21,738 bases of DNA from a virus. A program made the position numbers and the translations under genes. The notes beneath the pieces were generated by a model. It saw only the letters and a list, made by a program, of their open reading frames with translations. It did no database searches and was not told where the DNA came from. Where the stretch lies: the IMG/VR virus record IMGVR_UViG_3300007514_000075, positions 1 to 21,738 of that record; one strand, 5' to 3'. Every line of letters starts with the position of its first letter. The first letter of the stretch is position 1. Of this stretch, positions 13,971-21,738 are shown piece after piece.

Positions 13971-14939
13971 TTAAATCAAGTTAGCCACACCGCCGCCACC
14001 GAAGGTGGATGTGTTCTGGAAGCGCGGAATCGCCGCTGCCCCATCACCCAAGTAGTGCATTAGCTGCTCCTCAAGCAGCTTCACTGCTCGACCTTCATAC
14101 ATCGCAGCCTCTTGCGGCAGATTCTTTTCAGCCTTATCAATGCTCATCACCATCTCCTTGATCGCGGCCTCATGGCTGATAATGAGCCAGTCCGTGTCGT
14201 TGGCTACCGGGATGAAGCGCATCTTGCCAACAACAGTGACAGTCTTCGTGGAAGTGTCGGGCAGTCCGGGGATTAAACTGCGCCGGTACGATGGCCGCGT
14301 CTCACTCGGTTCATAGGTTGCAATGGCCCGCTCCGTGGTGGTGCTAGTGTCGTATTCCTTGACGGTTATGTTTCCCTCGGTCTTGGGTTTCTGCGCCGCT
14401 ACAAGTTCCGTAAATATATTTAGCGTCTCACCGTAGCTGCTCGTCAACGTGACGTATTCACCGTCGATATAGCTGCCATCCTCCAGCGTGCGAACCCAAT
14501 CGCCGTTCTGATCGTACCCCTGCAACAACACTTTCTTGCCAGCATCCGCCGACACCGCCGTGTGCAATCGAAGCCGCTTGTTGCTGCCGTCAATGTCGCT
14601 AAACACCGCCGCTTCACCACGGTCAATCAGAGTTAAATCATCGCCATCCGCGCTGTCGCGCAACCCCGGCCCGTTCTCAAGAAACTCATACCACTCGTTC
14701 CGAACGATTCCCGGCGTGTCACTAACCGCCACCGCCTCAATCGTCTCAAGCTGGCGTGGCCATGTGATTGTGCCGTTGCTTGTGGCTACCGCATACTTGG
14801 CGTAAGTGCCCACCCACTTGCCTTTGTAAAGAAGTCGCTCTTGAGCCTCGTTCACATAACCAACTACCCGCGCATCAGTGCTGCCCATTGAAAGCACCGT
14901 CGCGATGTTCTTCCTGATGTCGCCTAGCGTGAGTTTCAT
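13971..14939 (-). CDS. Head-tail adaptor / tail tubular A-like protein, 322 aa
   Basis: A 322-residue protein. The N-terminal helix (LGDIRKNIATVL...VVGYVNEAQERLLYKGKW, residues 5-42) and the following ITWPRQLETIEAVAV (58-72) and VRNEWYEFLENGPG (79-92) blocks match a widespread phage structural family in which 'NEAQERLL', 'ITWPRQ' and 'RNxWxEFL' are conserved. The later TYEPSETRPSYRRSLIP and KMRFIPVANDTDWLII also belong to it. The family is found beside tail tube genes and probably forms the head-tail or tail-tube ring (role like T7 gp11). The start at 14939 overlaps the stop of the collar gene (ATGA), so translation is coupled. The structural role is fairly sure; the exact ring is inferred. 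Confidence 0.7.
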   Translation of the reverse strand: MKLTLGDIRKNIATVLSMGSTDARVVGYVNEAQERLLYKGKWVGTYAKYAVATSNGTITWPRQLETIEAVAVSDTPGIVRNEWYEFLENGPGLRDSADGDDLTLIDRGEAAVFSDIDGSNKRLRLHTAVSADAGKKVLLQGYDQNGDWVRTLEDGSYIDGEYVTLTSSYGETLNIFTELVAAQKPKTEGNITVKEYDTSTTTERAIATYEPSETRPSYRRSLIPGLPDTSTKTVTVVGKMRFIPVANDTDWLIISHEAAIKEMVMSIDKAEKNLPQEAAMYEGRAVKLLEEQLMHYLGDGAAAIPRFQNTSTFGGGGVANLI

Positions 14940-15685
14940 TTCGCTTTAATAATAAAGTTCACCACGATAAAGGGCGGCATATTCTCATGGCTACCCCCGC
15001 CGCCAGTGTCTTCGGTGTACCCCCAGCTTTGCTGATCCGTTGAATTGCCCATGCCGCCGCTGCCGCCACCTGTCTCCCAAGTGGAGGAACGTATTTCATG
15101 GTTGTGCTCGGGTATCTGAGCCGTGGTTAAGGTCACTGACTCTTCGCCGCCCGTGTCATTCAGTGAACGGTTCGTCAGGCCGGTTCCGCCATCGCCCATT
15201 CCTACCGGCACACGGCTCCGCAGGTCAGGCAACTGCCCAGCCGCGCCGTAGGTGCTGCCCAGCACCGTGTCCAGTGCCGGGTAAGTCGAGGTGTCAAAGG
15301 TGCCGCCATTGCAGAGCAACCAGTTCGTTGGGGCCGTGCCGCCTCCGTACATGATGATGGCCCCCACCGGAGTAAGGCTGGAGGGCAGTGCCGTCTCAGG
15401 CACGGGCACATCTTCCCAAGCCGTGTTCGACCCGTTGTACCAGTGCCAGCCTTCAGGTACGCAGGTCGATGCGTTCTGCTTGAGCCACAACTTATTCTGG
15501 TCGCCAGCCGCAGGAGTGTCATCGCCAGCGGTAAACGCTGCCATGTTCCCGGTCAGGCTTCCTGTAGTTTGACTGATAAACTCTTCGTAAGTCGTTTGCA
15601 GAGAGTTATGGCAGAATCCGCTGGTCAATGTTCCCGATGACAGCGTTACCGTTTGGCTGTTGTTAATGTTGCTACAATTACCCAT
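14936..15685 (-). CDS. Tail collar domain protein (second copy), 249 aa
   Basis: Residues 107-196 are a clear phage tail collar domain: VGAIIMYGGGTAPTNWLLCNG (107-127), YPALDTVLGSTYG, LPDLRSRVPVGMG (152-164), GGEESVTLTTAQIPEHNHE. Before it lies DQNKLWLKQNA...PEGWHWYNGSNTAWEDV (62-93), the 'LWxK...WxxV' module often seen in fibres. The N-terminus (1-45) is Ser/Thr-rich and probably the attachment part. After the collar, a short glycine-rich loop is followed by SHENMPPFIVVNFIIKAK, the strand that closes the collar fold. It acts as a trimeric fibre or spike tip or connector. Compared with the related 313-residue protein, it lacks the long His-rich needle. AGGA lies seven bases before the ATG; it overlaps the next gene by four bases. 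Confidence 0.85.
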   Translation of the reverse strand: MGNCSNINNSQTVTLSSGTLTSGFCHNSLQTTYEEFISQTTGSLTGNMAAFTAGDDTPAAGDQNKLWLKQNASTCVPEGWHWYNGSNTAWEDVPVPETALPSSLTPVGAIIMYGGGTAPTNWLLCNGGTFDTSTYPALDTVLGSTYGAAGQLPDLRSRVPVGMGDGGTGLTNRSLNDTGGEESVTLTTAQIPEHNHEIRSSTWETGGGSGGMGNSTDQQSWGYTEDTGGGGSHENMPPFIVVNFIIKAK

Positions 15686-15693
15686 GTTAAATC

Positions 15694-17511
15694 CTATTGA
15701 TTTGTTGTTGACGATACACCACTGAGGCAGTCACACGCAATCGCCTTGGAGGTGCTGTCCATATCGACGTTGGCGTAAGGTTCTTCCTGTGTCTCCCTTG
15801 CGTTCAGCCGAAATAACTTCACCCGTGCGTGTCCCGTCCACTTGAGACGCGCCGCAAATTCCCATCCGTAATTGAACGGCTTGCCCGTGGCCGGTTCCTC
15901 CGACTGCGAAGGCTTACCTAGTCGCATCCGTGGGCGGTACTGCTTCTGGTAGTCTACTAGACTCTCGCAGTCCGAGGCTTGGTACTCAGCAATCACGCTC
16001 CAGTCCTGCCAGCTAATCCAGCAGGGGTACTGGTCAGGATGAAAGTCCGCATGGAAGGTGACTGTGCCGCCGGTCACTTGATCCATCCACAAATCGCCGC
16101 TCTCCAGCACCTTCGCCGCACCGGCAGTCCCGAAGTCAAAGGAGGGAGTCTCCAGTTCAGATGTAATCTTATACTCGGTAGTCCCGTCGATGTCCTCAAT
16201 CTCGTCGCCTTCATTGGTTAGTTCCCATATCTCTGTATCTCCGTCGGCGTTGCGAACAAAGGCAAAGCATCGTTCCACGCCATCAAACCTACCTTTAACC
16301 AGTTGCAGGAACTCCATGTTATGCGTGGTGCTGCCGCGAGTAATATCTAGCGTCCAGAATCCGTCATAGGCAGGTGGCGCGTTGCCGCTTAACCCGCTGA
16401 TTAAATCAAAGTCCAGTGCCATCAACCCCTTGTAGCCAATTCCAGTGCTGCTGTTGTGGCTGCTCTGCGCCGTCAGCAGGTAGCGGTTGTCGAATAGAAC
16501 ACCGCTGGTGTACTGAAGATATTTCGGTTCATCATACTTAATGATCCGGTGCATCTCTCGGCTCATGGGAGTATTCCCAAGGCTTTGGAAGTCACGAACA
16601 GCCTGTATGATAGACCGCACCCCGTCACGGCTCCGCATATAAATATCGCCGTTAACCAGTTCTGTGCTGAAATGGCCCATCGCCCCGTTATGAATCAACA
16701 CCACCCGTTGCTGCGGGTCGCTCACTGCAAACCAGTCATAACGATCCGCTGGAACCACCACGCTATAGGCCGCGTCACTGGTCATCACCATCAGTTCGCC
16801 CTGCCCCATCGCCGTGTTCGGTGAGGCTACGAATCGCATCGCCGTAATGTTTCCGCTGGCGGTCGGAACAGTGAACGCACCGCCGCCAGCCAGATAATTG
16901 TTTTCCGTGAACTTCAGAACCCCGTTGCTGCCGCCCACAATGTCACCGGCAATGAAGTTTCGGCCCTGCGCCACCCATAACCGGCCCTGCCCGTAGGCCA
17001 TCGGGCCAGTGCCAACCGGCACCTCGTTAGCACTGCTGCTCGCATGACGACTGCTGCTGCCGTCCCAAATAAACGGAGCCGTGCTACCGTCTTGAACTAT
17101 GAGGTACTGCTCGGCCTGTACCATGTGAACCCGCTCCCGGCTCACACTCATCGTGGTGTCGCTGCTGCCGTCGTTGTAGGTGATGTCGCTTACCGCCCAG
17201 TCTGTCCCGGTGCTTGGGGGAGTCAGCGTGTAAGTCCTCCCTGCGACCACCGCCACCAGTTGACCGTCACTATAGTCAAAGTAACCGGCCCCCTGAAAGC
17301 GGTTGGTCGTGAGGGCAGTGGTGGCCGAGCCAGTCGCTAATGAAATGCGCTTGAATCCCGGTCGGGTCTTGGCGTAGCCACCACGGAAGGTCACGTTCTG
17401 CGAGTACGCGCACTGGTTGCGCCCGATGGTCGATGGCGAGCGGCCACTATCCATCCCCCCTGAGAGGGACGTAATGCCATCCACCATTCGACCTCGATCA
17501 ACTATCGCCAT
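15694..17511 (-). CDS. Tail tubular B-like / beta-propeller tail protein, 605 aa
   Basis: A 605-residue, beta-rich protein. The N-terminal block (residues 11-55), with LSGGMDSGRSPSTIG, NQCAYSQNVTFRGGY and KTRPGF, is the signature of a common phage tail family ('GGxxxxxxPxxIxxxQxxxxxNxxxRxGxxxxRPG'). The middle consists of repeated beta strands with turn motifs (QGRLWVAQG, GELMVMTSDAAYSVV, GDIYMRSRDGVRSI, FDNRYLL), suggesting a propeller-like fold. Position between two collar proteins and next to the tube-A-like protein fits a tail-tube or nozzle role like T7 gp12. The start overlaps the protease stop by one base (TAATG), so translation is probably coupled. The structural role is well supported; the precise name is inferred. 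Confidence 0.75.
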   Translation of the reverse strand: MAIVDRGRMVDGITSLSGGMDSGRSPSTIGRNQCAYSQNVTFRGGYAKTRPGFKRISLATGSATTALTTNRFQGAGYFDYSDGQLVAVVAGRTYTLTPPSTGTDWAVSDITYNDGSSDTTMSVSRERVHMVQAEQYLIVQDGSTAPFIWDGSSSRHASSSANEVPVGTGPMAYGQGRLWVAQGRNFIAGDIVGGSNGVLKFTENNYLAGGGAFTVPTASGNITAMRFVASPNTAMGQGELMVMTSDAAYSVVVPADRYDWFAVSDPQQRVVLIHNGAMGHFSTELVNGDIYMRSRDGVRSIIQAVRDFQSLGNTPMSREMHRIIKYDEPKYLQYTSGVLFDNRYLLTAQSSHNSSTGIGYKGLMALDFDLISGLSGNAPPAYDGFWTLDITRGSTTHNMEFLQLVKGRFDGVERCFAFVRNADGDTEIWELTNEGDEIEDIDGTTEYKITSELETPSFDFGTAGAAKVLESGDLWMDQVTGGTVTFHADFHPDQYPCWISWQDWSVIAEYQASDCESLVDYQKQYRPRMRLGKPSQSEEPATGKPFNYGWEFAARLKWTGHARVKLFRLNARETQEEPYANVDMDSTSKAIACDCLSGVSSTTNQ

Positions 17512-18392
17512 TACTTCGTTGCTTTCTTTTCAGTCTTGATGAGGAACGGGTACAGTTTGCTTTCGCCGCTGCCCTTACCATCCCCCTCGCTCGGCCCCTC
17601 AATCGGGAGGTTTTCAATTTCTTTCATTGTTACAGGCAGATTAGGATTCATCGCCCACTCCACCTTGTTGTCTTCGCTCCACTTCCACATCCGAGCCACC
17701 GGCACACATAAGTTGTAGTCACTGCCAGCACCACGCACGATCATGCCAATATATTTTCCCGCATCATTGGCCATGACGCCGCCACTGCTGCCCGGATAAG
17801 CCGGGGCCGTGGTCTGCATGAACGGAACCTTGAACAGAATGCGCCCGTGCGCGGACAACACCCCCTCGCTGTATGAGTTGCTGCCATCCCCGCCAAGGAA
17901 GCTGCCGCAATGATGGATATGCGTCCCGATGCGCGGCAACTTGCCGTCCTTCGGATAGAACTCCGTGGTCGCGTCCGCCTTGAAATCCTCACTCAAGACC
18001 AGCATCAGGCACAGGTCATGCTTGTTGGCAGGGGAGTAGCGGATGATCTTCGCATCCACCACCACCTCACCCGTGCGACGGCCATCCTTGTTCCGCAGTT
18101 CGCGCACCAGCTTCGGGTCTTCAAAGGTGATCTGCTTGGTCGGCTTGCCGCTCACGATGCGTTCCTCCACTTTGCGAAGATGCTCCACTACATGACCGGC
18201 ACTCCAGCAGAACCACACATCCTTCCCGTCCACCTTGCGAACGTACAGGTTGCCGCTCCCCTCGGCCTTCTGGTATCCCAGTTCCGCCCGGACAGTGACG
18301 CTAATCTTGTTAAGGTACTCGGGAACGTACCGTTCCGCCGCTTCAAGGGCCATTCCCCCAAGCAGCACGATGGATGCAAGTATGGCTTTCAT
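17511..18392 (-). CDS. Secreted trypsin-like serine protease, 293 aa
   Basis: Start chosen at ATG 18392, overlapping the previous stop as ATGA. A longer reading starts with GTG at 18422 inside the collar gene and would bury the signal peptide. Residues 1-19 (MKAILASIVLLGGMALEAA) are a textbook Sec signal with a likely cut after LEA. The mature part shows the chymotrypsin/trypsin-fold triad: H67 in WSAGHVV, D126 in NKHDLCLM, S203 in PGSSGG, each in its normal context. IGTHIHHCGSFLGG and KYIGMIVRGAGSDYNLCVPV fit the second barrel. The last 35 residues are a flexible Gly/Ser/Lys-rich tail. It should act outside the cytoplasm or on the virion. A protease with a signal peptide inside a tail gene operon is unusual; possible substrates are tail proteins, envelope proteins or cell-surface receptors. 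Confidence 0.85.
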   Translation of the reverse strand: MKAILASIVLLGGMALEAAERYVPEYLNKISVTVRAELGYQKAEGSGNLYVRKVDGKDVWFCWSAGHVVEHLRKVEERIVSGKPTKQITFEDPKLVRELRNKDGRRTGEVVVDAKIIRYSPANKHDLCLMLVLSEDFKADATTEFYPKDGKLPRIGTHIHHCGSFLGGDGSNSYSEGVLSAHGRILFKVPFMQTTAPAYPGSSGGVMANDAGKYIGMIVRGAGSDYNLCVPVARMWKWSEDNKVEWAMNPNLPVTMKEIENLPIEGPSEGDGKGSGESKLYPFLIKTEKKATK

Positions 18393-19330
18393 GTTTTGAT
18401 TAAAAATTTCAGGGCCAGCCACGGACTCATGTTGTCATGCGAGTCGCCGTCGCCAGTGTTGTTAATAGTTATATTGGAAAAGCCGTTGCTGATCGTGATG
18501 CCTGTCGTATTGCTGTCTAGGCTTATCCCCGTTGTTCCGCTGTCAATTATGATGTCTTCAACATCCTGACTCTCCGTAGTTAAACTTGTTGAATTAGTGT
18601 CGCCAATGTCGTAGTAGCCTGTGTTTCCCCAGCTATTTTCATTTAACGCAGTTAGGACGGTCTGCGATGAAGACCCACCCTCGAAATAGATCGTAGTATC
18701 ATCGACCGAATACTCATTCGTGGAGTGCTGGTGGTTTGAATTACTTATGCTATGGGTGTGTCCGTTGATAGAATGTGTGTGCCCGCTGGAGTCAGTAACG
18801 TCATGCGTGTGCCCGCTGTCGTTTAAGGTGTGGCTATGCCCGCTGTCGCTCAATGAATGACTGTGCCCACTGTCAGTCGCCGTGTGGCCATGCGCCGGTA
18901 ACTGCGCCGTTGTCAGTTCCACCCCCTCAACGCCGCCCGTGTTGCCCTGCGATCTTGCCGTGAGGTTGCTGCCCGTGCCCGCACCCAACGGCATACGCCC
19001 ACGCAGGTCAGGCAACAGGCTGCGCCCGTTGCTGCCCGTGCCGTACAAGCCGTTGAGTACCGTATTCAGGTCTGAGTAACTTGCATCCACTTCATCTCCA
19101 TTGCATTCAAGCCACCCCGCCGGGAGGCTGGCCCCGCCATAGCTGATGACGGTTCCAACCGGACTCCCTGCGTTTTCTCCAGCTAAATCCGCTAACTCAA
19201 CAGCGTTCTGTCCCTGCAACTGAGCGTACAACTTGCCATCCTTGGCAAAGATTTGCGCCTGATTGCTGCCTGTCGGCCCCACATCATGCGAGGCGTTCAG
19301 GTTGGTCACGCTGACTCGTCGTACTAGCAT
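18389..19330 (-). CDS. Tail collar / HxH-needle receptor-binding protein, 313 aa
   Basis: Residues 1-50 form a short N-terminal attachment part. Residues 57-149 are a tail collar domain (VGTVISYGGASLPAGWLECNG, LLPDLRGRMPLGAG, GGVEGVELTTAQLPAHGH). Residues 147-202 hold seven HxH motifs, mostly nine residues apart. Residues 203-258 would form the tip. Residues 259-293 form a returning strand with a nine-residue period (SGTTGISLD, SNTTGITIS). The end SHDNMSPWLALKFLIKT closes the collar, as in the second collar protein. This order is that of the T4 long tail fibre tip (gp37), where trimer HxH motifs bind iron ions along a needle. It therefore is probably the receptor-binding tip. GGAG precedes the ATG. 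The protease gene overlaps its stop. Confidence 0.85.
   Translation of the reverse strand: MLVRRVSVTNLNASHDVGPTGSNQAQIFAKDGKLYAQLQGQNAVELADLAGENAGSPVGTVISYGGASLPAGWLECNGDEVDASYSDLNTVLNGLYGTGSNGRSLLPDLRGRMPLGAGTGSNLTARSQGNTGGVEGVELTTAQLPAHGHTATDSGHSHSLSDSGHSHTLNDSGHTHDVTDSSGHTHSINGHTHSISNSNHQHSTNEYSVDDTTIYFEGGSSSQTVLTALNENSWGNTGYYDIGDTNSTSLTTESQDVEDIIIDSGTTGISLDSNTTGITISNGFSNITINNTGDGDSHDNMSPWLALKFLIKT
18725..18892 (-). repeat. Tandem ~27-base repeat coding seven HxH motifs
   Basis: On the - strand, units of about 27 bases encode (D)SGHSHSLS-like nonapeptides. HxH pairs lie at residues 147/149, 156/158, 165/167, 174/176, 184/186, 191/193 and 200/202. The first four are exactly nine residues apart; the last three vary (10, 7, 9). 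Nucleotide similarity between units is visible as repeated 'GTGCCCGCTG' on the + strand, so recent expansion by duplication is likely. Confidence 0.85.
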
Positions 19331-19365
19331 CTATTCTCCACCCGTGTTGTCCAAAATTTTATTGA

Positions 19366-20139
19366 TTAGTTTTGATATTTATATTTAGCGATGACGATTC
19401 CGCTACCCCCGCCGTGGTAGCCACTGGTTGTGCCTGATCCGCCATTGCCGGTGTTTGCTGCGCCGTTCCCACCGCCATACCCCGCACCGCCCGCTGCATA
19501 CGTTACGGAGCTACCAGTGATGCTGTTACTGGTGCCGGGGCCAGCCTCATACCAAGTGGAGGGTGTTCCTGATGATCCGCCACCGCCGGCACCGCGCGTG
19601 TCACTGGAGCCGTCGTGATCTGCACCCGCATATCCCTCAACAGGCGAATAGCTGCCGGAATTGCCGCTGCCGCCGCTGGCACTGTTAATCCAGCCGCCGC
19701 CGCCGCTGGCACCGCTCGAAGGATCATTGTTATAGCCACCGCCAGCCCCACCACCGGATGCGCTAACGCCGTCGATTGATGATGCCTCGCCATTTTCATC
19801 ACCCCCGGTTCCCCAACCGCCAACGACCACGGCATAGGTCGCTGCGCCGGATGTGGGGGAGTGGGCGGAAATAGATCGGTATCCCCCAGCCCCGCCGCCC
19901 GCGCCATTTGCGTAGCCAGAATATGCCTGTCCACTGCTGCCGCCGCCGCCAACCACTAACAACTCCACAGTATTACTGCCGCTGGCATTTCCGGCGTCAG
20001 TGATTACAAAGCTACCGTCTGCGGTAAAAGTGTGTACTTTGTAGTCTCCGCTGGTTGTCACTGAGCCGCCCGTAGCCGCAATATATTCCGCGCCGCTCGC
20101 CCCGCTACCAAACCGATATGGATTTATGATTTGCGACAT
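19366..20139 (-). CDS. Glycine-rich tail-tip (adhesin-like) protein, 257 aa
   Basis: Start chosen at ATG 20139 because GGAG lies six bases upstream and it follows the previous stop; a GTG at 20151 would add four residues. The N-terminal part MSQIINPYRFG and YKVHTFTADGSFVITD followed by VELLVVGGGG is the known opening of the phage glycine-rich tail domain. The remaining 170 residues are dominated by GGG-containing runs (AGGGAGGY, ASGGGAGGGYNND, GAGGGGSSG, AAGGAGYGGGNG) with variable loops between them, ending SGIVIAKYKYQN. In T4-like phages a comparable glycine-rich fold (polyglycine II sandwich) forms the receptor-binding adhesin of gp38 type. Here a tail-fibre tip role is inferred. Variable loops between the glycine runs are where host range would change. 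Confidence 0.8.
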   Translation of the reverse strand: MSQIINPYRFGSGASGAEYIAATGGSVTTSGDYKVHTFTADGSFVITDAGNASGSNTVELLVVGGGGSSGQAYSGYANGAGGGAGGYRSISAHSPTSGAATYAVVVGGWGTGGDENGEASSIDGVSASGGGAGGGYNNDPSSGASGGGGWINSASGGSGNSGSYSPVEGYAGADHDGSSDTRGAGGGGSSGTPSTWYEAGPGTSNSITGSSVTYAAGGAGYGGGNGAANTGNGGSGTTSGYHGGGSGIVIAKYKYQN

Positions 20140-20141
20140 CT

Positions 20142-21738
20142 CTAACTCCACTCACCGAGTACCCAAACTTTCAAGCCGCGAGCCGCGCTGTCAGGCGATG
20201 AACTGCTCGGAATGTCAACCACCAAGAATCCATCCTCAGCAGCCGTGTAAGTGCTCTGCGATCCACCACTGCCGTCCGTGAAGGTGGTGATGTTATTTTT
20301 GTAATCGCTGGTCGCAATCGTCAGGGCCGAAGAAGTCGTGAAAATGCTCGCCGCACTATTCGGATTGCTCGCGTGATACTTCACGTTCACCTGCACCCCG
20401 CCGCTGCTTCCCGCCTCGGTGAGGCTGGCTTTGACTTCCTTGATCGTCAGCCCCTTGGGCACCATCACCGTGGCGCATTCACCCTCAGTCAATGCCGAAG
20501 TCTCGTCACTGCACGCTATGCCGATCTCTGCTGGGCCGCCCGACCACGAAACATTGCCACTCCCATCCGTTTTTAAAACTTGATCCGCGCTGCCGCCGGA
20601 ACCATTCAACTTCAGCTTTTCAGATTTAAGGTCGAGCGTGCCGTCATCAGTAAAACGTCCAGCCTCAGTGCCATCGACCTTGAAGTTGATTATGGAACTG
20701 CCCTGAGCGGAGCCGTGGTCGGCGTCCAAGGTAATGTTCCCAGACCCGAAGTTAATCTTCGCAGAACCACCATCGCTATCATCGCCACGGATCACGGGAG
20801 ACGAACTGGATAAATGCAGGAGATCGCTGGGAGCAGTGCCGATGCCGAGTCGTTGAGAATTATCGATAATAACGCCCGTAGCTGTGTTTGTACCACTATT
20901 GCTTACATCTTTCTCGGATCGCGACACTTCGTTCCAAGCGGAGCCATCCCAGATGAATGTATAATATCGCGAATACCCGTCCTCTGGCGCGACAAGTGCT
21001 GCGGTGGTGCGGAACGTGCTGACCGGAGTCCCGGCACTGATGGCTCCCCCACTGGCGTTCTTTATGCGGATGGTTATCATCTGGCCCGGAACGAGATACC
21101 CTGCCGAACCGTGCCTGTACGAGAGCGTCCAGCCTGAACCGCTCGTTGGCGAAATCTCGTAAATCGTATGGCCATTGCCCGCACCAGTGTGGCCGAGGAT
21201 CAGTACATTTCCAGCAGTCCATGTCACTGGAATTACTCCCGGCGCACTGTCGTTTACGATTCGTGTAACATTACTGGTATCTGTATAATTTCTGCCTAAA
21301 TTTATCGTGCTGTCAGAGTCTACGTCGAAAAACAATGCAGCACTCCTGATGTAAAGACCCTCGCAGTTGACTAGGTTTGTGTTTTCGAGTTCAGCAACCG
21401 CAGTCACTGTTCCCCCGCAGTTCCAGTGCCCGCCGGTCACTGTAAAGTTTTTAACATTTTTAAGTTTCAACGCTCTGTCAGAGGTCGCACTTGCGACCGA
21501 GTAATCCCATTCAATATCCCGAATGGACAGGCTATTGATCGTGACAGTTGCAGCGGTGTCGGTTGTGTCGATGATGGTTAATTCACTGCCCTGCTGGTTA
21601 AAAGTGCAGTTCTCGATTACTACATTGTCAACCGTTTCGTCCTTAACGTAGAGGACGGTCATTGCTTGCGTTGAAGTAGATTCAAAAATTGAGCGTCCAC
21701 CGAAATAGAATGGAGTAATTCCGTTTGAAGAACTCTGT
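20142..21738 (-). CDS. Tail fibre / spike protein with beta-helix-like part (5' end off window)
   Basis: The frame stays open from the ATG at 21662 to the window edge (reading ...GITPFYFGGRSIFESTSTQA before it), so the gene starts outside and at least 531 residues are coded here. Numbering from that ATG: residues 10-110 show repeated short strands (VDNVVIENCTF, TINSLSIRDIEW, LKLKNVKNFTVTGGHW, LVNCEGLYIRS), typical of a right-handed beta-helix as in tailspikes. Then follow a beta region with TFIWDGSAWNEVSR, the fibre motif RLGIGTAPSDLLHLSSSSP (271-289), strands coded by DGTLDLKSEKLKLNGSG, and DQVLKTDGSGNVSWSGG (360-376), all familiar from phage and prophage fibres. The C-terminal 130 residues form a beta sandwich-like domain. 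No polysaccharide-cleaving active site can be assigned from the visible part. It is three bases upstream of the glycine-rich gene. Confidence 0.8.
   Translation of the reverse strand, partial: QSSSNGITPFYFGGRSIFESTSTQAMTVLYVKDETVDNVVIENCTFNQQGSELTIIDTTDTAATVTINSLSIRDIEWDYSVASATSDRALKLKNVKNFTVTGGHWNCGGTVTAVAELENTNLVNCEGLYIRSAALFFDVDSDSTINLGRNYTDTSNVTRIVNDSAPGVIPVTWTAGNVLILGHTGAGNGHTIYEISPTSGSGWTLSYRHGSAGYLVPGQMITIRIKNASGGAISAGTPVSTFRTTAALVAPEDGYSRYYTFIWDGSAWNEVSRSEKDVSNSGTNTATGVIIDNSQRLGIGTAPSDLLHLSSSSPVIRGDDSDGGSAKINFGSGNITLDADHGSAQGSSIINFKVDGTEAGRFTDDGTLDLKSEKLKLNGSGGSADQVLKTDGSGNVSWSGGPAEIGIACSDETSALTEGECATVMVPKGLTIKEVKASLTEAGSSGGVQVNVKYHASNPNSAASIFTTSSALTIATSDYKNNITTFTDGSGGSQSTYTAAEDGFLVVDIPSSSSPDSAARGLKVWVLGEWS

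Noticed and set aside
18392-18422. Longer protease start (GTG at 18422)
   Set aside because: It would put ten residues before a clear signal peptide and overlap the collar gene by 34 bases; the ATG at 18392 gives the ATGA coupling used elsewhere in this phage.
17910-18569. A 219-codon + strand open frame opposite the protease and collar genes
   Set aside because: It lies antisense to two genes with intact catalytic or structural motifs; its own product shows no motif.
1-21738. tRNA or other structured RNA genes
   Set aside because: Intergenic gaps are at most about 90 bases and none shows a cloverleaf or other known RNA fold by eye.

Overview
The window is part of a tailed double-stranded DNA phage (Caudoviricetes), either free or integrated, with a podovirus-like set of late genes. 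Evidence: closely packed genes with 1-4 base overlaps, two tail-collar proteins, a glycine-rich tail-tip protein, a beta-structured tail fibre, tail-tube-like proteins, and a run of large helical virion proteins ending in a 2449-residue giant. No integrase, terminase, portal, capsid or polymerase gene lies here. The sequence does not fix the host. Two proteins with Sec-type signals (a SleB-type cell wall hydrolase and a trypsin-like protease) show only that the host is a walled bacterium.

Layout. Bases 1-3404 (+ strand) hold a left-to-right run of small genes: a phage protein with the NLIAAAPELLxALE motif, an unknown gene, a SleB-type wall hydrolase, and six further small proteins of unknown role (one weakly FlbD-like). 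Four of these genes start just after copies of one repeated element of about 36-40 bases that includes the ribosome-binding site. The run ends at a strong intrinsic terminator lying inside the 3' end of the convergent gene. Bases 21738-3406 (- strand) hold the late operon, read right to left: tail fibre (its start lies off the window), glycine-rich tail tip, collar/needle receptor-binding protein with seven HxH motifs, secreted trypsin-like protease, tail tubular B-like protein, second collar protein, head-tail/tail tubular A-like protein, two internal virion-type proteins, and the giant polyvalent protein.

Most interesting content. The giant protein appears to be a virion-delivered multi-effector. 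Besides long helical virion segments it carries a region matching the whole layout of an ECF-type sigma factor (region 2 plus region 4), a protein-kinase-like domain of the 'polyvalent protein' type with its catalytic Asp/Asn and metal-binding Asp intact, and a degenerate HExxH-like motif. If it is ejected with the DNA, it could redirect host RNA polymerase and phosphorylate host targets at the start of infection. The signal-peptide protease inside the tail operon, the seven-HxH tail tip and the repeated start-associated element are further points of interest.

Domain assignments are from motif reading by eye; no database search was run. There is no gene-free stretch longer than about 90 bases.
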